A DNA stretch of 64,000 nt, from contig JALMLS010000377.1 of the NCBI GenBank assembly GCA_038496445.1, forward strand, positions 124,001-188,000, read 5' to 3'. This document shows positions 24,801 through 34,396 of the stretch, piece after piece. The stretch comes from Trichosphaerium sp. ATCC 40318 (lineage: Eukaryota; Discosea; Flabellinia; Trichosidae). Under the pieces are notes generated by a model. It did no database searches and was not told where the DNA came from. It was given only the letters and a program-made list of their open reading frames with translations. Positions within the stretch are counted from its first letter, which is position 1, and each line of letters begins with the position of its first letter. The position numbers and the translations under genes were made by a program.

Positions 24801-26421
24801 TCACTTGTTAGAGGCGCAGCGTGATACCTAGTTATAATTTTTAAGATCAACGTTATCCATCGTCAACACTTTTTTTTTGTTTTGTTGTAGCACGTACCCA
24901 ACCATACGCGATGTGATAATGATATGATTACCTTTTTTGTAAGAACCGGTTTCATCCTCATGATATTCCGGAGGATTTTCGGGAACCTATGAATTGGTTA
25001 GTAACTCTTTTTACAGTTACAAATCAACTTGTTTAGCGTACCCATTCTTTGATGAAGTCTTCCACAAGCTTTACAAGTTGCTTACGCTCATCCCATACAG
25101 TAATCTCATCGAGACCATCTAATAGTATAATGGCACGTTGTTGAAACATATACCTTTACACTATTAACAATTTTGATAGGGCGTCAAGCCTTGGTTGTAT
25201 TTTGCAAAAAACCTTACCAGCGCAAAACAGCGTTCAGTTTTTGTTTGTCCACGGGTGGAGGATCGCCTAGCCACGTATGAAATCCGATAAAATCTGTAAG
25301 CTTCAACGATGGATTTTTGCGATGGGCTTCCGCGAACTCTGATACCCGCACGAGGATAGGTACGTGAAATTTCACCGTTTTCATTTTTTTGCTTTTTGTG
25401 GAAGACTTGTACGTCTAAAAACCAGAGTTGATTTCATGATTACATACATCCAAACGTCAACAACACAAACGTACGCTGCCAGTAGGTTGCAAGAAATCCA
25501 GGGCCTTCTTATCTCTCATTGCTTGAGCACATTGTCGCGCTAGCCACTGAAGTAGAGACGTTTTCCCTGCTCCAGGATCTGCTAAAACAACCAATCTGTG
25601 GTAACTACTAAAAGCTTGCGCTACAGTAACTTCCTTTTCTTTCGGTTTTGAGTTAATAGTGTATGTACTTTCCACGTGATTCCGATGTCTCTGCACGTGA
25701 CTTGGCATCACCGGTATTTCAGCCAACAACCTCCACCTAAGCGATGTAAGATGAGGCATATATTGAAAGCTTAAAATAAGCCGAAACTCATTTTGAGCTT
25801 GAGGTTTGTTTTTTTTTTCTTCTTTCTTGGATACAAAAAATGTCTGTACCTCAATTTTTTTATCATGTCTTTGGTCATTTGAGAGCCTGATTTAGAATTT
25901 AAAACTTGCTCTAGTTCTGTATCTATTAATTTACAGGCGTGTATACGTTCAAAACTGCTAGATTGATCAACTTTGAGGGTCGCATACACCGCTTCAAGCG
26001 GAATATTGACGTATGATTGCTCCGCTTCGCCAGCAATGCCGTATCTGTGTTGGTTATTTAGATCGTAAATTTGATGTTATCGAATTTCACAACAGACCGA
26101 CATCAAACGAGTGCCATTGGTGCCTATACTACCACAACGTACACTGTAACCCATCTGTTAGATTTAATCAGCCATGTGAGGTATGGTTTTACTATTTTCT
26201 TAAATGCGCTCTTTTCTACATCTAAAACGCGTGGGTTAACGTTTTCCACCGGTATATTGACATGAGGCAGATTGGGTAATACAATCATTGTTTTTAGAGC
26301 TTGTACCTTGGAAACTACACTTGAAGCACCCGTTTAACGCGCTACTGACCTCGTCTTTTTGTTTTCGCAACCTCTTTTTGACTCTGTCATTTTTACCTTT
26401 ACTTATCCTCAACCTAGACAT
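18866..26421 (-). CDS. Large NACHT (STAND NTPase) protein with long helical-repeat C-terminus
   Basis: About 7.5 kb and more than 20 exons, roughly 2,000 residues. It starts MSRLRISKGKNDRVKKRLRK at 26,421, followed by GEAEQSYVNIPLEAVYATLK, a linker typical before NACHT. Walker A is HRLVVLADPGAGKTSLLQWL near residue 180. HVPILVRVSEFAEAHRKNPS follows, Walker B RAIILLDGLDEI (25,120), sensor HIIITSR (24,920), and NACHT winged-helix features NAMHQFTKYWVQQ and YGFLHLTFQEFLAG. From about 23,800 to 18,866 the protein is helical, with HEAT/ARM-like stretches such as RALDVLASLSKYPAGALLSE and LLIFHLFNG-like pairs. STAND NTPases act as ligand-gated oligomeric switches in immunity and cell death; what this one senses is unknown. 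It is divergent, 164 bp apart, from a nuclease-like gene. Confidence 0.88.
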
Positions 26422-26585
26422 TGGTGGGCAGTGTGGATCATTTTGCAAATATGTACCGGCTAGAAAGTGACTTGCGTTGATTTAACGGGAAAACATGTGC
26501 AGAACAACTGATGGGTGTAAGCGCATGTGGCGGAGTGCGAAGATGGCTGTGTGAAACTATTCGTGCATAATTAAAAGCAACAAAA

Positions 26586-28919
26586 ATGTCTTCTGTACTG
26601 CGCTCAATAGCCAACGCAAGTACGTTGATGTAGAGGGTTCATGAAGGATTTGAATGCTAAATAATGTTCAAATCTTACACTTAACGTACATAGCATCGAA
26701 CAATCCTGTGATCAACTCCACACGCGTAATAAACGACATAGCATCAGAAATACGCGTTTTTGTTCTTGATGACTGGTATTCATCTACGTACAACGAAGTA
26801 GTAGAGCGAGGAGGCCGTGGAGTGCTAGCCCGGTATTTATTAAAATCGTGGCAAAGTTTTTATTTGACAGTTGACATAGAAACGGTAATTCGTTGGCTCA
26901 AACGTTTAAAACCTTGTTTCCCAAGCACAAATGGCAAGCTTGGAAGTTCAGGTAAACTATACACCCATTCCAGCTACTAACGATGGTAATTACAAGACGT
27001 GTACCAAAAGGGTATTGGGATGACATTACAAATCACCGACAATGTCTAGATGACATAGGAGAAGCTTTTAACTTTAAAACACTTGATGATTGGTATGGTA
27101 TCAAAGTACAGGATGTGTCTAGCATGGATGCAGGAGGGTTAATGAGTAGATTGTACGAACTGGTTTTAAGCAAGAGAAAAACAAAGAAGACTGGCGTCAG
27201 CTTTTTCATGTGCTCGTTCTACGAGCGTGTATGACTGTTGTTTGTCTAGGTTTATGTCTTATTTTAACTACTAGCTACTCTAATTCGCCTTCTGGAGCCC
27301 TTAAGACAATTTATCCTAACTTTAAATGGAAAACATGGAACTTTAAGTACGTTATCCATCAAATTCTTGACGGCTTGTATTTATTGATAATATTAGTGTA
27401 CTACCTGTAGGATTTATGAACGATCTTAAGAATCAGAGGGAATGCTTTTTTGATCTTGGTAAAGAGCTTGGTATTGAATCATTTGAAGATTGGTATAATA
27501 TAACAATAAAAGACATTGCTAAACTTGGAGCACGATCAGTTCTGTTACATCAGTATGTTGCAATACAGATCTTTTATCACAACCACTCACGAATAATAGT
27601 TATGATTGCTCTCTATCTAGAGCGCTTAAGGAAATATTCCCGGAACACCATTGGCAAATGTGGAAGTTCAAGTACTTGTTTCCAATAATTTTCTTATTCG
27701 GTTGACACTTTTTTTGTAAGACAAGTTTCCAAAGGGTTCTGGGATGATGTTAATAATCAAAAAGAATGTCTTGATTATGCTGGTGAGATGCTTGGTGTTA
27801 AAAGCCTTGATGGGTGGAAAGGAGTAACAGTTGAGGATGTAGTGAAATACAGAGTTCGAGGTCTTTTAGATGTCAAGTATGGTAGTCTTTAGAGTTTGTT
27901 GATTATTTACCTTGTTGATTTTAGATATGGATCATCGTTATCAAGTGCCCTGGTTTCAGTGTATTCAAGCCACTCGTGGCAGGATACCAACTTAAGGTAC
28001 CAACAAGTCTACCAACGCTGATTTTGAACTTCAAAAAAAAAAACAATTTTAAACCACAACTTCTCACCACGCGCTTTAGACGGAAAGCGCCTTCTTTCAA
28101 TAAAAAACCAAAATTTTGGGGTAGTGAAGCTGCTGTAACTCTTCTAAAAAGTAAGTATTAGTATAAAGAAACTTCACAACAAAGTTGTGAATAACAATTC
28201 ATTAGGTATTGAAAAGACATTGGCTATTCAACACCCTTCTCAGTGGTATCGCGTTTCTCGTGGACAAATTCAATCTCTTGGTGGTGGAATTAATGCCCAT
28301 TATATAAGACTACTTCATAAGATGTACCCAACATTCCAATGGCAACCTGAACTGTTTCAATTCCAAGCTAAAAAGTCATGGCAAAGGTACTTTGAAAATT
28401 TCAACATCGTTTTGACTAATTTTTTATCGAAGGTTACTTCTATCTCGCGTTGTGATTCTATTCGAAAAATTGGAGGTATATGAGGAGTATGAGATTCTAG
28501 GACCTCAAGGAAAGTCTGTTCAAGTTGATATTTACGTACCTAGCCTTTCTCTAGCATTTGAGTATCAAGGTACTCAAGCTTTCTCCTAAAAGTATCTATT
28601 CCTCACCCTTTCTTTTTAGGCGCACAGCATTATCACGATATTCTTTCCAGGTTTGAAACCGCTGCAACACAAGAAATGAGAGATAAAAAGAAACTCAGAA
28701 GGTGCCGACAATTAGGTACACGTGACTTTTTGAATAACAAGTGTTGTTAACCCTTTGTTAGGTGTGACAATAATATTCGTACCGTATTGGTGGCGTGGTG
28801 ATGTAGAGTCTATTGCAGCTACAATAACAGATGCAAGGCCAGACATAAGATTCTCATTACCACCTTGTAAACCTCTCGTCAATACTGTGAGACGACAAAA
28901 TTCGAAAATGTTTGTTTAA
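26586..28919 (+). CDS. Tandem W-motif repeat protein with C-terminal PD-(D/E)XK/RAP-like nuclease fold
   Basis: Starts MSSVLRSIANA at 26,586, then an intron. Four to six repeats of about 60 residues follow, each like GFWDDVNNQKECLDYAGEML - DGW - GLL - ending FPxHxWQxWKF: examples PKGYWDDITNHRQCLDDIGE, FMNDLKNQRECFFDLGKELG and FPEHHWQMWKFK. Introns separate repeats at the same phase. The last part (28,435-28,919) reads EEYEILGPQGKSVQVDIYVP, SLSLAFEYQGAQHYHD, DKKKLRRCRQLG and VTIIFVPYWWRGDVESIAAT: a D..ExQ core and terminal strand/YWW as in PD-(D/E)XK or RAP domains. The role may be RNA or DNA binding and cleavage. I recall similar repeats as uncharacterised proteins in other protists and fungi but cannot name the family. 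The exact C-terminus is unsure because an open frame continues to about 29,025. Confidence 0.75.
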
Positions 28920-29167
28920 TTCAAAAACAACCGGCAGTGAGCGAAGTAGTGCTTGAACAACAAAACGCACCCTCAGAGTTCTCGGAGCAGGAAAAGAGGC
29001 GACTAACACCTATATGATAGTTTCCAAGAAAGCAAACAGAAGAAGAATATCGTAAGGGCCCGTAAAGCGCTCAGACATAAGATCACATTAAATGAATGCA
29101 AATATGATGAACGATAAAAATATAGTAAAGATTCAAGTTTGGTTTAATCTCATTTATTCGTAAACGT
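28920..29167. other. 3' gap between convergent genes; short open frame only
   Basis: A frame open from about 28,900 to 29,026 (VSEVVLEQQNAPSEFSEQEK) could be an alternative last exon of the nuclease-like gene. Otherwise I see only AT-rich 3' UTR-like sequence. Confidence 0.35.
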
Positions 29168-30800
29168 CTAAGGATTGGAGAAGCATTTACCGTCTACACA
29201 TGCAATACCATGAGCATGGAAAGGTACTACATAGTTAAGAGGAACACTTGCTACAAGCTTAAGATTAGCTGCGTCGAAAATTGCCATGAAACTAGCGTCA
29301 GCTGTTGCGTTATAGGCGACAGATAGTAGGACACCATCATCTTCAGATCTACGAAGAGGATTTGGTACAAAATCTGCTTCTGTAAGGTAGATATTTGGAT
29401 TGCTGTATTCTTCAATAACATCACCTGACTTAACTGATACTTTGATAAGTCTGTCGAACCACTTCGATTGGAATGATGTTGGTGCAATAGCGTAAAAATA
29501 TTCGTAAACTTGTGTTTTGAAGAGTGGGTTGTATGTGGGGTAATCGAAGATAACGCTATCATCCATAAACTTCGAGCAAGAGATTCTGTCTGAAGAAGGA
29601 TCAACTTGACAACGTCTTGGTCTGTACAAGATTTTTGACCAGTTAGGGTACTTAACTTGCATCTGATCGAGGAAATATTGGTCTAAATAATCTTCTGTAG
29701 CAGGTGCTGTATCGACTTGGATAGTACCGTTTTGTTCAAAGCAATTCCAGAAGTGATTGTTAATAAAAGTAAAATCACTTCTTTTTACTTCAGCGGTATT
29801 AGTACTTCTGTCAAAGACAAGCCATAGATTGTCTTCTTGTTGGTGTACGTATTTAAGCATACCAGCAGCCATACGATCATGCTTAGAACGGACTTCGAAA
29901 GCATCAAGCTTGATAATGATGTAGTTTTCAGTGAGACACAAGGAGTGACTGTGAGGGATTAGTTTTTTGTCAGGGATCTTGACACGTGTCAAAACGTGAT
30001 CTTGAAGATTTTCACCTTCAACAGAAATACGAGAAATACATATTTCGTTAGTTCTGAAACCGCCTTTCGTGCATGAGTGCACAACGAAGCATTCACCTGT
30101 CTTTGGATCACAGGCTGGATGAGCGTTTAGAACGAGTGACTCTACGTTAGCTGAGGCTTTGATTGTGTTCAAATCCTTATCAATGCGTCCCCACATAGAT
30201 GTATCAATCGTCAACCAAAGTTGGTCTTGGATTGGTAAAATGTTCACAACTGGGTTGGTGATACATGGTTTAAGGCCAAGTGTTGGTCCAGTGCCGGTAG
30301 CAAGGAATATGCACAAATCCCAGTTGGTGAAAGCGCCGCTGTCGTAACCGCGTATCTATGAGTAAATAATCAGTTTAAGAGAGTTGCTAACGCGGATACG
30401 GAGTAGCTTGTGAAATAGGAAATGGCTCAAGAAATATTCGTACGGCGTAATTCATTTTTCCGTTTGAGAACTCGAACTTCATCATATGTGCTAACCCGTC
30501 AAAGTGGTAGTGCATGTCGTTGTGGAAAGTGCCAGGAACAAGTCTGTAGTGTTGTACTTTGTCCATCCACGCCAAATCAGCTGGTAAGTCGATTGCAATG
30601 ACAGATTTGTTGTTGCCTGGAGTATTACGGTAGAAGAAACCAAGCGGTTCTACTTTCTGCGGTAATTCTACAGCGTTGCTCTTGGACCCGTCAAAGGAAG
30701 CGCTTAGGGTATCATAGAGTGCTGTGAAGTGTTTCTCATTTTCAATAGAACCGTAGCATAGTACTAAGCAAATGCACGACAAGATCGCAAGCGTGCGCAT
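29168..30800 (-). CDS. Secreted carotenoid cleavage oxygenase-like protein
   Basis: Starts MRTLAILSCICLVLCYGSIE at 30,800, a clear signal peptide. Two long exons (30,387-30,800; 29,168-30,316) and a short exon or join between them give about 520 residues, the usual family size. The four metal-binding His regions are recognisable in order: DMHYHFDGLAHMMKF, LNAHPACDPKTGECF, LIPHSHSLCLTENYIII and VPFHAHGIACVDG. Family members use Fe(II) and oxygen to split carotenoids, retinoids or stilbenes; RPE65 is an isomerase. Most members are cytosolic or plastidial, so a secretory signal is unusual. Substrate cannot be judged. It is divergent from CCDC25 (205 bp). Confidence 0.88.
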
Positions 30801-31005
30801 GGTGTTCGAGGTGTATTGGAAATGCAATTGTTGAACACAAAAGACAAAATACAAACTCGGGAGTTACTTAGCTGATTTGGAATTCCTTCTTCAAGCGCGT
30901 CAAGTACCTTGACACTGTTCCGACAGTACAAAGTATGTCACGATCATAAGTAAGACCCAAAGATGGCTTAATTTTTTGTTCATTTTTTTCTGTGTTGTGT
31001 TTACA

Positions 31006-32057
31006 ATGGTGTTCTTCTTGGTGTGTGTCAATTCGGGTACATAAAGTTTAAAATTAGGGATAAGAGCAGTTGGTAACGCATTTAGAAAATAAACGTAAAT
31101 ATTTTTTGTACATGGGTAAAGACAAGTACGAGAACGAGTCGCTGTTCAGCGTTGGCACTGACTTGGATATATGGTGCGTCAAGTTTCGATGTACTCAATG
31201 TTAATGAGCTATAAAGGTTCCACGTAGATAATCTACCTAGTGCGCATTGTTATTGCCGCTTGGAACCTGGAGAATCACTTGATGACTTGCCACAACAGGT
31301 ACAATAAACTCCTCCGCGCCGTATTCACGCCACTAAGGTAATTACTGACTGCTCGCAACTTGTAAAAGAAAACTCGCGCCAAGGTATTAGATATTACACC
31401 TACATGTATCTAACGCTTATAAAAGCACGTAAGAAGGACGATATTAAAGTTGTTTACACACCATGGTCTAATTTGAAAAAAACCAAATCAATGGCTCCAG
31501 GTTAGAAACAACAGTTGAAAACCATGAAGTTCTGGCATTCTGACTTGTTTTTTTTCAATAGGCGAGATAGGATTCCATGATAAAGACAAGGTACCATCCC
31601 ACAACCGTTAATCATTACTTAGACGTGATTACTTAGTGCCGTTATTATACAGTCAAAACAAAATCTCGTGCCATCATCAATAGGTAAAATCCATTCAACA
31701 GTGTTCGCGTTTTATTTATCGGGTTTTTTCTGACAGGTTGAATAAAACTAAAGTCGAAAAAAGTAACTTGAACGATCTACAAAAAATGAAAGAAGACCGT
31801 CTTGTCGAAGTACGCAAATTAGAGAAGGAAGCAAAGATTGCAGATGCAAAAGCAACTTCAAAAGCTAAGAGAGAAAAGAAAAAACAACAAGATACAAAAC
31901 ACTATGTTTCTTTAATGAAAGAAGACAACATGACATTGGATAACCGCGTACGGCCACAATGTCAAGCGCTTCTTATTTTATGTTGAAACCAAAGATACTG
32001 ACTTGTAATTTATAGGGAGACCAAACTTTTGAAGACTTTGAAGATAACTTCATGTAA
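31006..32057 (+). CDS. CCDC25: CCDC25-like NFACT-R domain protein
   Basis: Starts [10 protein letters not shown] (31,006). Exons then read [79 protein letters not shown] and [20 protein letters not shown], then a Lys/Glu/Arg coiled coil and an acidic end [13 protein letters not shown] (stop at 32,057). This follows human CCDC25 block by block ([47 protein letters not shown]). The NFACT-R domain links it to the Rqc2/NEMF family of ribosome-associated quality control; CCDC25 itself is known as an ER/plasma-membrane associated DNA sensor in animals. In a protist the RNA/ribosome role is more likely, by inference. Confidence 0.93.
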
Positions 32058-32283
32058 AATAATTAAATGCAACAATAAAGTCTTACAAGTACAACAAAAT
32101 GGTGGAAATCGAGTATTCAGTAGTACTTCATCCTTATATTCACATACTCTACGCGTATTTTTATCATAACTAACGTACTTTTTTAATGGGGAGCTTTCAA
32201 CAGAAAGTCCACAGAAAAGCAAAATTTTTTGGTTAAAAATTCTTAAGTATCCAAATTCATTAGTTTTTTCAACCTGACAGAAC

Positions 32284-32567
32284 ATGAACACACTTCCTCG
32301 ATTCTTTAGCTTTTTCTCAACGGTATAACTCTTTGTTCTTACAAACAGATTGCTCACTTTGTTTAGAACCAACCGACTAAAAAGATAGTACAAACACCTC
32401 ACCTTCATACCAGAGTCCGTACTACCTCAAGGAAAGGAACTCCCATCTTTCAAAATAACCGACAACCAATCCAAAAAACGAACATAGACTTAGATGCCCT
32501 ACTCAAAAAGCCAGAGACTCGTTCAACCATCTCTACTCTGTCAAAATTTGCATCAGAAGGAGAATGA
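32284..32567 (+). CDS. Small basic protein with mitochondrial-type N-terminus
   Basis: Start MNTLPRFFSFFST at 32,284, a 44-nt intron (GTATAA...TTTAG), then NQPTKKIVQTPHLHTRVRTT, GTPIFQNNRQPIQKTNIDLD and LLKKPETRSTISTLSKFASE ending with TGA at 32,567. About 80 residues. The first 13 residues are hydrophobic, hydroxylated and lack acid, like a mitochondrial presequence. The body is basic and could be a small mitoribosomal or assembly protein. The function is unknown. The intron join keeps the frame and uses normal borders. Confidence 0.5.
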
Positions 32568-32742
32568 CGCACGTGTTTTCTGAAGAAAAAAGGGAACAGA
32601 AATTAATAAAAAATATAAAGTTTGGTTCCCTTGTACAACGACCCTTGTAAATAAACACATTATACTATCATAGCTTAAAGTATTGTAAACGTAATAAACT
32701 AGTAGTATACTATCCTACTGGATCAACACGAGTACATACTAC

Positions 32743-33815
32743 CTAGTAGACGCCATAGATTCCCACCTTGAACTGTTAGTCACTACAAGTAAAGTTAACA
32801 TATTTACCTTTGTCTCAGCTCTAGAGCTGTCCGCGGACTACAATGCTTGTTTTTCGTAAAGTCCAAAGCAACGCCAAGCCAACATGTTTCCGAAGGATCC
32901 TCATGTACAAGCTTCACAAGCAAAGCATCCTCTTCTGGTCTCCACTTAATCTGGAAAACTTTAATTCACCCAAATAACCAGTCGTTTACGTACTCTTCTA
33001 GATTCAATTGCCCTCCAATATTGGTATCGGCACTGTCCAACATTATGACATTGTTTAAACTGCACTAAAAACGTACTTGAATGTCTAAAAAAAATATCAA
33101 CACGTAGCTCACAATGTTTACGCATACCCGATCTATGAACCATCAAAGTGGCTACCTTCTTCCACTGCAATCCCTCTGAATCGACAAACGTTAGTAGCTG
33201 CTGTTCTTCTGCTACATGCTGTAAGGTGGCAATATAAGTTTTGAAGGTTGGTACAATCGCTCCATTTTCCTTTTCGAATAACTGGATCCATGACACGTTT
33301 CCATCGTTGAGCTTGTAACAGTAAGAAGTTGGGTACGTTGGTGATTGTGTGAAGGTACCACATTGCGCTGCACTTTTAGCTGGAATGAAAGAGGATATCA
33401 ACTTCCACCGACGTTTTCCATAGTTTTTGTATTGGTCTACCAGATCAACAAGCTGATCGGATTCGCTCTGATTTTTTTAACTTACGCTAAACTACAAAAT
33501 TATAGAGTACCTTCGTCCATTTATTTGGAAGCTTCCTGAGACAAGTAAGAGGCGAGAAAGTTTCTAGTACGTCACCTTATTGATTTTCTCTTTGATTTTG
33601 TAGAGCGGGAGCAGTCTACAATTACGTGGCCTTGCTCCTCACAAACCGACTCTTCACTTTCGCAGTCACTAAAATCTTCACTTTCTGCGTCAGTTTCATT
33701 GTTGGGTTCGTATCTTCGGTTTGTTAGCGTAAGTTTGACAACTGTTTGTTTACTCTGAACTGTCACTATTCGGATCAGAGCTTGCGTCTGTCAGTAAATC
33801 ACTCCAAGCGTGCAT
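32743..33815 (-). CDS. Myb/SANT-repeat DNA-binding protein
   Basis: Start MHAWSDLLTDASSDPNSDSS at 33,815; an acidic Ser/Glu-rich N-terminus (NETDAESEDFSDCESEESVC). Three Myb-type repeats follow across short exons. Repeat 1: DQLVDLVDQYKNYGKRRWKL, SSFIPAKSAAQC, QRWKRVMDPVIRKGKW. Repeat 2: EEQQLLTFVDSEGLQWKKVA, HRSGMRKHCELR. Repeat 3: GQCRYQYWRAIES, KWRPEEDALLVKLVHEDPSE. The QC..RW..V.DP.I.KG.W hinge is the classic R1/R2 border. It probably binds DNA in the nucleus as a transcription factor (three-repeat Myb or SNAPC4-like). The stop is placed at 32,743 after a last intron. Exon joins were chosen to keep the Myb frame. Confidence 0.8.
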
Positions 33816-33882
33816 TACTTGCGGCATGTAGTTTTGAGAGCGCGTACGCAATTTCATACCCTACGCGTTGTTATTATTAGCT

Positions 33883-34027
33883 ATGTCTAACCCAAACATC
33901 CCTGAGATTGGTCGCAGCATTGCTGAAGATATGTCTTTTTTAATCCGCAGGTAACAAGAAGCTGTACCAATTCCCCGTACAAGTGATTGCTATTCTCACC
34001 AGAGAAGAAGTGCACGATCTTCATTAA
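33883..34027 (+). CDS. Candidate microprotein (34 aa)
   Basis: Two exons joined by a 40-nt GT-AG intron give MSNPNIPEIG plus NKKLYQFPVQVIAILTREEV ending HDLH and TAA. The frame is open and the composition is protein-like, but it is very short and no family is recognised. Its stop codon overlaps the stop codon of the convergent minus-strand gene in a shared TTAA. Confidence 0.35.
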
Positions 34028-34227
34028 GTAGCAACATGAACAGACGCGGAACGTACTTGATTAAGAAATGCCGCAGGGCCTATTCTAGACGATATGTAGC
34101 TCTCAAGAATACCGTGTAAAGAACTCAAAGCGGACGTTTCGAATTTAGCTTCCAAAAGTTCACAAAAGCGCACAACTTGTTCAGCTGCAGCTCCATAGCC
34201 TCTAGGGGATTCTTTTGTACTTGACAT
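34024..34227 (-). CDS. Small single-exon protein, unknown
   Basis: A 67-residue open frame: MSSTKESPRGYGAAAEQVVR, FCELLEAKFETSALSSLHGI, LESYISSRIGPAAFLNQVRS, ending VHVAT. Amphipathic helices (LLEAKF, LHGILESYI, FLNQVR) suggest a small helical-bundle protein. It has no intron. It ends against the convergent 34-residue ORF and starts about 170 bp from the RING-YEATS gene. Not identified. Confidence 0.5.
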   Translation of the reverse strand: MSSTKESPRGYGAAAEQVVRFCELLEAKFETSALSSLHGILESYISSRIGPAAFLNQVRSASVHVAT

Positions 34228-34396
34228 AGCTTCAACAGCTTATTGACACGACCTTTGGTTACCATCACTTAACTATTTTAAGGTATGGCATGACGCACAT
34301 GAACTGGTGCCTGGTGGCGCACTTTGTGTGGCAAAGAGGAAGCTCAATAAAGTAGAGCTTAGTTGAGCCACTATTAGCAACAGCTACACCAATAAA

